Below are positions 42,580 through 52,559 of a stretch of 64,000 nt of DNA, one piece after another; within the stretch, counting starts at the first letter, position 1; every line of letters starts with the position of its first letter. The notes below the pieces were generated by a model. The model made no database searches. It saw only the letters and a program-made list of their open reading frames with translations, and was not told the origin of the DNA. This DNA comes from Ichthyophis bannanicus (lineage: Eukaryota > Chordata > Amphibia > Gymnophiona > Ichthyophiidae): contig CM066031.1 of the NCBI GenBank assembly GCA_033557465.1, forward strand, positions 1,672,888,800 to 1,672,952,799, read 5' to 3'. The translations under genes were made by a program, and so were the position numbers.

Positions 42580-43770
42580 GGGGAGGGGGGTAAGAGTGGA
42601 TTGCTTTGTGAGTTAAAATAATTGTTTTGTATTTTATTTGGTTCTGTAGTGGAAGCCAGTGGAGCTATTTGAGTATAGGTGTGATGTGATACTGTTTTGT
42701 TGTTGCTTGTAGGATCCTTGCTGTTCAGTGGAGAGCAGTTTGCAGAGACAGGAATGTAGATTTGTGGTAATCCTTGGTAGATAGCATTGCAATAATCAAG
42801 GTGAGGTATTATGGAGGCTTGCAGAACAAAATGGAAATCTGTTGGCTCTAGGAGTGGTCGGAAGGGTTGTAGTATCTTTGCTTTGTAGTATATTGTCCGG
42901 GTGATTTTGCTGATGTGGGCTTTGAATATTAGGGGTTGACTGAGGGTGACTCCAAGGTATCTGACTTCAGTCTGTGTTTTGATTGGTGTGGTGTTCAGTG
43001 TTATTGGAGGGAGGGCCCGAAAGTGGCATCTCTCGTTATCTTGAGGGCCTCAGTTTTGTTGTAGTTGATTTGAAGGTGGTTGTCTTTTAGCCAGTTGTTT
43101 ACCTCAGTGAAGCATTCCTGGTGGGCGGAGAGTGGTGGTAGCTTTGTGTTGATTGGTCCTTACATCATGATATCATCGGCGTAGATGTGGACATTGAGGT
43201 TATTTGATCTTATGAGTGTACATAGCGACTGAAGGTAGAGATTAACGTGGAGAGGGTGGATCCCTGGGGGACTCCTTGAGTTTGTATGGACTGGAGATCT
43301 TTATTTGCTGGTGTCTGAGAGGTAGGATGTGAACCATTTGCGGACTGTGCCTTGAATTCTGTTGAAACAGAGATGTGTTGCAGGAGGATATGGTGGTTCA
43401 CAGTGTCAAATGCTGAAGAAATATCTAAGAAGATTAAAAGGAAGCTTTGGTTGATGCGCCATATTAATTGAATTAGTGTATTTACCAGGGTGGTTAGCAG
43501 TATTTCCACTCCATGGTGTGGATGGAATCCATGTTGTTGTGGGTCTAGAAGGTTGTGTCTGTCGATATGGTCTTGAAGTTAGTGTTGGACTTTTTTTCAA
43601 TGATCTTGGCTGTAAATGGTAGGCTAGAGATGGGTCTGTATGATGAAGAGTAAGAAGGCTCCAGGGTAGTTTTTTTCAGTGTTGGGCGTATAGAAGATGT
43701 TTTTAGGCATGAAGGCATGATGCCTTGTTGAAGTATTGCTTTTGTGATTTTGGTGAGTGCACTGTTTGGT
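42580..43770 (-). mobile_element. L2-like LINE, RT region
   Basis: On the minus strand: SYRPISSLPFTAKIIEK (about 43650), FLLIFLDISSAFDTVNHHIL (43440-43380) with the first catalytic Asp, GVPQGSTLSTLI, HIYADDIMM (about 43185-43160) with the catalytic Asp pair, and a C-terminal TPILK-LHWLPL block near 42690. Frames are broken. It has neither endonuclease nor tail. Confidence 0.85.
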
Positions 43771-44594
43771 GGATGTCTTGATTCAAGAAGAATCCTTGGT
43801 CAAAATGTCTCAGACATTTGTCTGGGTTCAGACCAAAATCAGTCTGATTGCAAACATTGTGGAAGGATGTCTTTGTAAACGCAAAAAGACCACCTCAACT
43901 AGCTTTGTAATCATAATTAAGGAGAGAAAGGACTCCTGCTTATCCAGAAAGAGGAAAGGAGGACATTGTCTGTGCAGAGGTTGGCTGATTTTGTACAGAT
44001 GGTCCTTGGCAGAAACTGCCTCCACCTCCCTGCAGCGTGGTTTCAAGAGCCCAGTCACAAAGGACCATCACTAGGCCTCATTCATATTAGCACAAAACCT
44101 CTTTGGCGGTTTCCAAGCCTAAAGAGCAGTTATCCTCTAAATGTGCACAAAATCCTAAAGGGAAGTCATTATCTAAAATTCTTTTCAAAGTGCTAGAAAA
44201 ACACAGACATTTTAGCGCAGATGACTCTTCAGGTGCTGTTCTAAACATCGAACTGTGCAGCCAGCTCCTGCATTATTTACACCATCAAAGACTGCCCAGT
44301 CTCTTTTCTTTCTTCAGCATATTCTTCATGATGTCCATTCAGTGCAAATTTTGAGCAGTCTCGGTTCAAGAGAACATCTGGACAAGTTTGGGAACCACTG
44401 TTTTAACAGTTAGGCTGCTTCTATCAAAACATGGAAATTAGAGCATCCCAATAGGGAGATTAAGGTAAAAGAAACCCAGGTGCCTTTAGGAGTAGACAGA
44501 GTTGAAAGGCTGCAAATTATCCTTGTCAATGACTAAGCACTCAAGCATGTCACCTGGAAAGTGCTCTTTCTAGTAGTGGTTACTTTAGTTAGAA

Positions 44595-44775
44595 CAAGAG
44601 TTCTCAACCCAGTCCTAGTCAGTCAGATTTTCAAAATAACCACAATGAATATGTGTGAGAGAGATCTTCATGCACTGCTGCCACTGTATGCATATTTCTG
44701 TCTCATGCATATTCATTTTTATCCAGAAAACCTGATTGGCTAGGTGTGTCCTGAAGACTGGGTTGAGAACCACCG
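44595..44775. mobile_element. hAT-like MITE in D7 recombinase
   Basis: A 181-bp palindromic element with ends CAAGAGTTCTCAACCCAGTC and the complement of CGGTGGTTCTCAACCCAGTC. Flanking 8-mers agttagaa and ggctagaa match at six positions. It is a relative of 16189-16339 (shared catgcatattcat core and the cctgactggc/cctgattggc block). Confidence 0.85.
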
Positions 44776-44865
44776 GGCTAGAAGAATACGTAAACTTCAA
44801 GCCTTGTTTAGCTATAAACAAGATACTCAATTTCAGCTCAATAAAGTAGTTCCCAATCCTCATCC

Positions 44866-47800
44866 CACTCACTTGGTTTGCAACTAGTCGTACTGTGAGG
44901 GCTTGTGTGCATCAGTGCTGCTGAGGGCTAAGCTATCGGTAGCTTAACTACTGGACGGGTCTCCCAAGATGGACAGGTCTTAGCTGAGGTGCCAGACAAA
45001 GACAAACCACCCATCTGGGCAGCAGCAGAATGGGACGGCGTTGATAGCAGAGGATCATGTTTCTGTGACAACAGCAACAGCATTAGAAATAAGCTGCATG
45101 GAAGAAAGGCCTGGCAATCTACTTCCGTATCTTGCCACGAAAACCCAATGGATAGTCACAAACAATTGCTAGAAGATGAGACCCCCAGATCGGAAGGCAC
45201 TCAACTGGCTACTGGGGAGGAGCTGAAGACTTTTCAGAGTAAAGCCACATTTATGATGTGGTTGGATCAAAGCCCTCAAGACATTTGACTGCTGATGTAG
45301 CTGCACATGAAATGAGTCAGAAGCTGCAAAGATGTCTTACATATTGGGACATGGAACGTACGAAGCATGAACCAAAGAAAGTTGGAGGTGGTCAAGAATG
45401 AAATGGAATGTGTACAACTCAGTCTGTTGGGTGTCGGCGAACTGAAATGGACTGGTATTGGGCACTTTGCTGGAAATGAAAGACAAAGAAGAAATGGTGT
45501 TGCGTTTCTACTTAAGAAGAAACTTGCAAGAACTGTAGTGAAATACAATGCAATCGGTGAACACTTGGGCTTTCCTCGTAGATGAATAGAAACTATCAAC
45601 ACAAATATAATTCAAGTATATGCCCCAACAACTGCAGAAGAGGATGAAGTTGATGAGTTATATGAACAAGTACAAGCTTAAATTGACAGGACATGCAAAC
45701 AGGATATTCTGATAGTCATGGGTGACTGGAATGCAAACGTTGGCAACAAAGAAGGTGGCAAAATGGTTGGAAAATGTGAACTTGGCAACAGAAATGAAGC
45801 TGGAGAAAGACTGCAAGACCAGCAATCTATTCAGCTCAAACACCTTCTTCCAGCAACACAAATGACTACTGTGCACATGGACTTCATCCAATGGATTGCA
45901 CAAAAATCAAATTGACTACATCTGTGGAAGTCAACGATGGAAAAGCTCTATAAAATCAACAGACACAACATGGAACTGACTGTGGTACAGATCACCAATT
46001 ACTAGTATGCAAACTCAAGTTAAAGTTGAAAAATAGCAAGCCACTCATAAATGTAGCCAAATATGACCTTGAGAATATACCACAGGAATTTAAAGACTGC
46101 AAAATCGATTTGCTGCTTTAGATGTAAATGACAGACATCCAGAAGAGTTATGGGACAACATCAAGAAGGTTGTTTTGGAAGAAAGTGAGACTTTTCTACC
46201 AAAGATGAAAAAAGCAAAAATGGCCAAAATGGATGACCGAAGAAACTCTGAAAATTGCAGAGAAGCTAAAGCCAGAGGAGAAAGAGAGGCAATCGCAGAA
46301 CTCAGAAATTTCCAGCGTGCAGCAAGACAAGACAAGGAGAAATACTACAATGACGCATGCAAGGAAATAGAAGCAGAAACTATTAGAGGAAGAACAAGAT
46401 CGGCTTTCCTAAAGCTACAAGAGTTAAAGAAAAACTTCCAGCCTCAAATTGGAATGTTAGAAGATGCTCAAGGATCCATGTTGAATGATGCTGAGAAGAT
46501 CAAGAAAAGGTGGAAAGAATATAGAGTCATTATGCAATAAAGATCAGGTGGACCAACAGCCGTTATAACCAGTACCTTATGATCCAGAACCATTGGTGAT
46601 GAAAAAAGAAGTTGAAGCAGCATTGTAAGCCTTATCAAAGAACAAAGTACCAGGCATTGATGGCATTCCCATAGAAGTATCACAGCAATCTGATGCAGCT
46701 GTTACCATACTTACAAGGCTGTGCCGAGAAATCTGGAAGACAACATCATGGCCAACTGACTGGAAAAGATCTGTGTTTATACCAATACTAAAGAAAGGTG
46801 ATCCAACTGACTGTGGAAATTATAGCACACTCACTCTGATCTCACATGCCAGCAAGATTCTACTGAAGATTGTTCAACAGAGACTACAACCATACCTGGA
46901 ACAAGAACTGCCTGAAGTTCAGGAAAGGGCGAGGAACAAGAGACATCATCGCAGATGCGAGATGGATCCTTGATAAGACTAAACAATACTAAAAGGATTT
47001 CTATTTGTGCTTTATCGACTACAGCAAGGCTTTTGACTGTGTAAACCATGAGAAACTCTGGGCCACATTAACAAGCATGGGTATACCAGAACACCTGATC
47101 GTTCTCTTGCACAATCTGTACATTGATCAAGAAGCAACAGTTCGAACGGAACAAGGAGAAACAGGATGGGTTAAAATAAGCAAAGGTGTACAACAAGGCT
47201 GCATACTTTCCCCCTACCTGTTTAATTTATATGCAGAACAAATCATCAGAGAAGCACGGTTGTATGAAGACAAGTGGTGGAAGGCAGACTCATCAACAAA
47301 CTTCTCTTTGTTGATGATACCACATTACTGGCTGAAAGTGAAGATGATCTGAAACATTTGCTTCTTACAGTAAAGGGACATAGTCTTAAAATAGGCCTGC
47401 ACCTTAATGTAAAGAAGACAAAGATAATGACAACTGGCAAAATCAGTTCATTGTTGAAGGAGAAGAAATTGAAATTGTGGACAATTTTAACCTACTTGGA
47501 TCAACTATCAATAAAGAAGCAACAAGCAGTCAAGAAATGCGACGACGCATTGCTCTTGGCAGAATGGCTATGAAAGACCTAGACAAGATTCTCAACAGCA
47601 GAGATGTCTCTCTCCATACAAAGATTCAACTTGTTCAAGCCATGGTATTTTCACTAACATCATATGGATGTGAAAGCTGGACAGTGAAAAAGATAGGAAG
47701 AAAATTGATGCCTTTGAATTATGGTGCTGGCGGCGAATACTGTGTATACCATGGACTGCCCGAAGAACAAACCAGTCAGTACTAGAGGAGATCAAACCTA

Positions 47801-48072
47801 AGCTTTCTTTAGAAGCTCAGATGACAAGACTTCGACTTTCATACTTTGGACACCATGCGAAGAGAGAGATCATTAGAGAGAGACATCATGCTTGGCAAGA
47901 TAGGTCAACGTAGAAGAGGAAGGCCAGCAATGAGATAGATCGATACAATAACAGCAGCTACCAGTCTGTCAACAATGAGCTGCCTGACTGAGGACTGAAC
48001 ACAATTTGGGGCAACTGTCCAGAGGGTTGCCATGAGTTGACATAGACTCAACAGCACTTAACAACAACAATA
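44866..48072 (+). mobile_element. RTE (BovB-like) LINE, full length
   Basis: A 3207-bp insertion flanked by a 7-bp duplication, ctcatcc (44859-44865 and 48073-48079). The 5' UTR contains aaaggcctggcaatctactt, also found in the SINE at 49327. Endonuclease and RT follow, and the element ends with gagttgacatagactcaaca, then an (acaa)-type run. Length, order and tail fit the RTE clade and closely resemble BovB. The coding region has several breaks. Confidence 0.93.
45330..47960 (+). pseudogene. RTE endonuclease-reverse transcriptase
   Basis: The single long protein of RTE LINEs, now in pieces. Endonuclease: GTWNVRSMNQRKLEVV (45350), LGVGELKWTGIG with the catalytic Glu, GDWNANVGNKE (45720). Linker: a Lys/Glu-rich segment (46150-46540). 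RT: FIPILKKGDPTDCGNYSTLT, LISHASKILLKIVQQRLQPY, CFIDYSKAFDCVNHEKLW with the first catalytic Asp, KGVQQGCILSPYLFNLYAE, and LFVDDTTLLAESEDDL with the catalytic Asp pair. C-terminus: YGCESWTVKK, LRLSYFGH. At least five frameshifts or stops. Confidence 0.92.
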
Positions 48073-48406
48073 CTCATCCTAAGTTCTTACCAAAGGTAGC
48101 CATGTCTTTTGATCTCAATGAGGAAAGCGTGTTCTGTATCTTTTGCTCTAAACCCCTTAATTTACATGAGAAGTCCCTCCACATTCTAGACAGTAAAATG
48201 GCTCTCACTTAGTATCTCAAAAGAACTGAATCCATCAGAAAATCTCTGTGGCTATTGGTATTCCAGTAGCCAAGTAAACCTTTGTTAATTAGTTAGGATT
48301 CTGCATTCACTTCTGTTATGAACAAGCTGGTTATTCTCTAATCAGTAAAGTGAATCCTCATCAAATCAGAGCCGTGGCAGCTACTGTAGCTGTTTGTTTA
48401 TGCTTA

Positions 48407-48715
48407 TTAAGCTTGATATACCGCTATTACAATTAGAACATAGCGGTTTACAATGGAAAAGCAAATTTTTATACAGAGAGACCAATAGTTGAAAAAAAGA
48501 AGAAAAGAAATGACAATATAGGACAGGAAAGCACCCAAGACATTTAAATAGACATGACTGCGGGAAGAGAGGAGAAAGAAAACAGGGAGGGGAACATTTA
48601 TCACACAGGAGGAGAGGGGAGGTCGAAGGCGGTAGAGAAGAGGTGTGTTTTTAAGTCTTTTTTAAAAGTGGAATAATGCTGTTCCAGTCTGAGAGAAAGG
48701 GGTAGAGAGAATCCA
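48407..48715 (-). repeat. L2-like LINE 3' end
   Basis: On the plus strand it starts with a tail mirror: accgctat (48422-48429) pairs perfectly with atagcggt at about 48440. Upstream on the minus strand a short Leu/Phe-rich coding end (complement of 48600-48690) resembles the LKTHLF end of L2-like RT. It is inserted in the D7 recombinase. Confidence 0.75.
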
Positions 48716-48850
48716 TTTGTTCTGTGTTGAAATCTGCTTCACTGAGTCCTATGGAAAGCAATGACTAGTCCTTGCTTCATACCTTCACTTCCCACAACTG
48801 TTTGGACCAGTCCACAATCAGAGACGGTACATTCGGTTGAGCTGAGCTGG

Positions 48851-49255
48851 CCAACCTGTCTTCATAACATTAACAGCTCTTGCATCTTTCTTTATGAGCA
48901 GATTGCTCTTGGACAATTTACAAATTTATAGATAAACACAGCAGCAGCAGGATTGATCACTCACACAATCCGTCCCCCCTCTCAGAGAGTTGCGTTCTTT
49001 TTTTCAGCTGTGGAATTAACTGAGGAGACCACTGTACGTGGGAAGAGTTGTGCATGCTTAGAACTTTATACCAGTTCTGAGCTCTGGGAGAGCTGTTTCT
49101 TTCCATTGCTATTAGATGATGTCACCCACCTGTTACAGGTGACAAAAAGTGCTTTATCTGACATATTTTTCCAGTAGTAGAACAAATTTAACTGAGTGCT
49201 GCAGAATGGTCTTCCAAGGTTGAGATTCAGATTCAAAAAACTTATTGCATGATCA
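48851..49255. other. D7 3' flank, mostly non-coding
   Basis: No gene. The palindromic acctgttacaggt at about 49128-49140 resembles the DIRS D4 and D5 termini, so the region is likely the 3' leader and terminus of D7. Nothing else recognised. Confidence 0.4.
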
Positions 49256-49590
49256 TTTTTTGCATATATTGCCTAAGTAATACACAAAGTGATTAAAAAT
49301 AAAAGGGAAAAATATGCAGAATAATGATGAGGAGTTGCCTAATGGTTAGAGCACTGGCTTGATAATCAAGAGACCAGGATTCAGTTCCCACTGGCACTCC
49401 TTGTGACCTTGGGCAAGTCACTTAACACTCTCCATTGTTTCTGAAGAAAGACCTGGTAATCTACTTCAAATCACGCTGCCAAGAAAACCGAGCTGCTGGG
49501 TCACCAGGAGTCAGCATTGACTCAAAGGCACTGGTTGGCATAATCGTTTTCTACATATATTGCCAAAATAATACACAAAGTGGTTAAAAA
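49256..49590 (+). repeat. ~40-bp direct repeats around the SINE
   Basis: catatattgcctaagtaata (49262 region) and catatattgccaaaataata (49553 region) both continue with cacaaagtg-ttaaaaataa. They flank the SINE and are far longer than a usual SINE duplication. Short inverted copies of gacaatcat follow at 49595-49640. Confidence 0.7.
49327..49545 (+). mobile_element. tRNA-derived SINE with RTE tail
   Basis: A box (gttgcctaatggttagagca) and B box (ggattcagttcc) mark the tRNA-like head. The core ccttgtgaccttgggcaagt is shared with the SINE at 25017. The 3' half (gaaagacctggtaatctact, then gtcagcattgactcaaaggc) matches the 5' UTR and the tail of the RTE LINE at 44866. It is therefore probably mobilised by RTE machinery. 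Confidence 0.88.
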
Positions 49591-49779
49591 TAATGACAAT
49601 CATAAAATGATTGTCAAAATAACGACAATCATAAGATAAAATTACTGGGTACAAAAAGGACAAGGGCAAGTTGCACGATCTGGTGCTGGCTTGTCTTGTC
49701 CATGGTCAGGTTATGTTTCTAGCTTGTTGACAGAATAACATGTTTTGGTGCTGTAATAAATGGGCCTGATACTCAAAGA

Positions 49780-49870
49780 AACAGAAAATGATGCCAGATA
49801 AAGACCATTCGGCCTATCCAGTCTACCCATCCATAAGAACTATTAAGCTCTAGAATCCCTTTTTCTCCTC
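49780..49870 (-). repeat. CR1 3' end fragment
   Basis: gataaagaccattcggccta, then tccagtctacccatcc, is the complement of the 3' UTR end of the CR1 subfamily seen at 33620-33690 (gactagataggccatgtag). Confidence 0.6.
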
Positions 49871-50388
49871 AGTTATATGGTGAACAAATAACTCACTTAT
49901 GCATGTACTTTTAGCACGTCTATGAATAAAATCAGGCCATTTAACTCGCTAAATTGACAAATTTTATCCATTGTAAATGGAGTTGGCATTCTTGCAGGGC
50001 AAAGATGGAGCCAACACATATACATTTAAGAGGTAATTTTATAAGGGTGCTGTGGAAATATGTGTGTGCAAGTCCCTATTTTACAGGATTTATATGCATA
50101 AATGGGCTCTTCCATGCATGCTTTGGCCAGTCACTGTTCAGTAAGGGGGTTATTTTAGAAGGGACAGGCATGAGATGGATATCTCAAAATGCTGACATAG
50201 ATGTTGGAAACACCGGGATGTCCCAAAAGTGGTTCGAAATCCAGGCAAACCAACATGTCCATGACACAACAATGTGAAAGTGAGGATGTCCTAATAGGGG
50301 CATGCTTGGGGCATTTTAGAGTGGAGAGAAGGTGGGTTAATAGCTGGGTATCCAAAATGTATTATGTATTGCAGTCAAGACATCTGGG
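49871..50388. other. Unassigned stretch
   Basis: No gene or repeat recognised. The frame that starts at 50201 runs into the CR1 RT by chance; the residues before about 50390 are not LINE-derived. Confidence 0.4.
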
Positions 50389-51687
50389 GCATAAACAGGT
50401 AGACAAAGGTGAGTCGGTTGATATAGTGTATCTGGACTTTCAGAAAGCTTTTGACAAGGTCCCCCATCAGAGACTTTTGGCGAAGCTAAAAAGTCATGGG
50501 ATAGGAGGCAGTGTACTGTTGTGGATCGGGAACTGGTTAAAAGATAGAAAGCAGAGGGTAGGGCTAAATGGCCAATATTCCCAATGGAAAAAGGTGAATA
50601 GTGGAGTACCCCAGGGATCTGTACTGGGTCCGCTACTTTTTGACATATTCATAAATGACCTGGAAAAGGGAATAACTAGTGAGGTTATCAAATTTGCAGA
50701 TGACACAAAACTGTTTAAAGTTGTTAAAACCCAAGAGGATTGTGGAAAACTGCAGGAGGATCTGGATAAATTGGAAGACTGGGCATCCAAATGGCAGATG
50801 AAATTTAATGTGGACAAGTGCAAAGTTATGCACCTAGGAAAGAACAACCCACACTATAGTTACACGATGCAAGGCTCCACATTAGAAACCACCACCCAGG
50901 AAAAAGATTTAGGAGTCATCGTGGATAACATGTTAAAACCCTCCGCCGAGTGTGCAGCGGCGGCCAAGAAAGCAAATAGGATGCTAGGTATCATAAGGAA
51001 AGGGATGGAGAATAAAACAAAGGATATTATAATGCCTCTGTATCGCTCCATGGTACGACCGCACCTTGAATATTGTGTGCAATTCTGGTCACCGTATCTT
51101 AAAAAGGACATAGCGTTATTAGAAAAAGTACAGAGAAGAGCCACCAAATTGGTAAAGGGGATGGAAGGCTACTCCTATGAAGAGAGGCTAAAAAGGTTAG
51201 GGCTCTTTAACCTGGAAAAGAGACGGCTGAGGGGAGATATGATAGAGGTCTATAAATTAATGAATGGAGTGGAACGGATAAACGTGGATCAATTGTTTAC
51301 GCTATCAGAATATAGAAAGACTAGGGGACATGTAATGAAGCTACAGGGTAAACTATTTAAGACAAATAAGAGAAAATATTTTTTCACTCAACGTGTAATC
51401 AAACTCTGGAATCTGTTACCGGAGGATGTAGTAAGGGCTGTTAGTATGGCTGGGTTTAAAAAAGGTTTGGACAAGTTCCTGGAGGAAAGGTCCATAAACC
51501 ACTATTAAAAAGGGACCCAGGATATCAATGCTTGACCCAGTACAAGCATTGTGGAACCTGTGTCTTTTGGGGATATTGCTAGGTACGTATGACCTAGATT
51601 GGCCACTGTTGGAAACAGGATACTGGGCTTGATGGACCTCGGTCTGACCCAGTATGGCATGTCTTATGTTCTTATGTCAGTGAGACA
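50389..51687 (+). mobile_element. CR1-type LINE, 5' truncated, young
   Basis: Starts within RT at gcataaacaggtagacaaag and runs without a break to the 3' UTR ending ggcatgtcttatgttcttat. Nearly identical to the corresponding part of 12006-13290. The terminal cttatgtt repeats are a CR1 trait. Confidence 0.93.
50395..51508 (+). CDS. CR1 reverse transcriptase, C-terminal two thirds
   Basis: Open for about 370 codons: [20 protein letters not shown] with the first catalytic Asp, [43 protein letters not shown] with the Asp pair, [15 protein letters not shown], and the terminal [18 protein letters not shown]. It differs from the 12173-13972 copy at only a few residues. It lacks the RT N-terminus and the endonuclease, so it cannot move by itself. 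The upstream ATG at 50201 lies outside the LINE. Confidence 0.9.
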
Positions 51688-51945
51688 TCCCGTTCTACAC
51701 CTGTGATAAACCACAACTAGGTAAGGGACATAGCTGTGCATGCATACTGCAGTCAGTGCTTTCAATTAGAGGGGCCTGTACTGAGGAGAGACAAGAGTTA
51801 CTGTCATTGCAGTCTACCGAGCAGTCTGCGTTGCACATTGCTTGTGTCTCCAATGTGCAATCCCCCACTCCTCAGCAGTGCCCCATCGTTTGCCTTGATA
51901 CATCCTTCTCCTCTCTAAAGAGTCCCGAACTCAGTGATAATCAAT

Positions 51946-52168
51946 CAAGATAATCCAAAAATCACCAAAACCACCCCCTGTGAAACAGTTTATAATAGTT
52001 TTGTCGGATATTACTGGAAAGGGACATACCCTGAATTCTATGTCCACCACTCAGTTCTATCTTTTAATCAATTACATATATTTTTACTACTTAACTGAAT
52101 CAAAAAAATGCGAGTCTCAAGATGCCAGTTTCACATGGGGTGTTTTTGGTGATTTTTGGATTATCTTG
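51946..52168. mobile_element. MITE with ~38-bp inverted repeats
   Basis: aagataatccaaaaatcacc, then aaaaccaccccctgtgaaac on the left, pairs with the complement at 52127-52166 with three or four differences. The ~140-bp interior has no gene. Superfamily not determined because I see no clear duplication. Confidence 0.78.
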
Positions 52169-52559
52169 CTACATCCTTCGGCTGCCTCTGCGCATCAGTT
52201 GTGCAACCCCTCTGTACTCCCATAGTCATCGGGAGCTATTTGTGCATGTGGGCACCTGTGTTGTGCCGCTGCCAGTGGCTGTGTGCGTAGGCATGTGGGA
52301 GTGGGATTGCATGGAAGGTATATGCTGTGGGTGAGAGGGTGTGTGTGTTGTGTTCAGGCCATCTCTCTGTGTATCATTGAGCACTGCATGTTAGTTGTGG
52401 CAACACAAAGATGTGGACAGGGGGAGTTCAAGGGCTGTGACGGTGCACTCACAAGGGTGCAGGTGGCTGGTAGACAACATAGATGCTGTGTTGGGCTGGT
52501 TTGCACTCATCCTGAAGAAGGAGGTCCTAGGAAGCATAGGAGGGTAAGAAGAGGCCACC

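Larger units (their letters stand above)
44520..48850 (+). pseudogene. DIRS tyrosine recombinase in four pieces (D7)
   Basis: Piece 1 (44540-44594): HVTWKVLFLVVVTLV. Piece 2 (44776-44865): ARRIRKLQALFSYKQ, with the first catalytic Arg. Piece 3 (48073-48406): HPKFLPKVAMSFDLNEESV, then HILDSKMAL and NPHQIRAVAATVA, with the HxxR box. Piece 4 (48716-48850): a weak match to the Tyr-containing end (QSTIRDGTFG). The order matches D6 residue by residue once the three inserts are removed. Extra stops show it was decayed before or after the insertions. Confidence 0.82.
43790..49200 (+). mobile_element. DIRS-type relic D7 with three nested insertions
   Basis: A Gag-like piece (43790-44350, with CLGSDQNQSDCKHC resembling the DIRS zinc block) is followed without RT by recombinase sequence (44520-48850). 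The recombinase is split by a hAT-like MITE (44595-44775), a full-length RTE LINE (44866-48072) and an L2-like tail (48407-48715). A terminal-type segment acctgttacaggtga lies near 49130. RT and RNase H are deleted. Boundaries are approximate. Confidence 0.72.

Noticed and set aside
50201..50394. N-terminal extension of the CR1 RT frame
   Set aside because: Sequence before about 50389 does not match the sister LINE; the ATG lies in unrelated flank.
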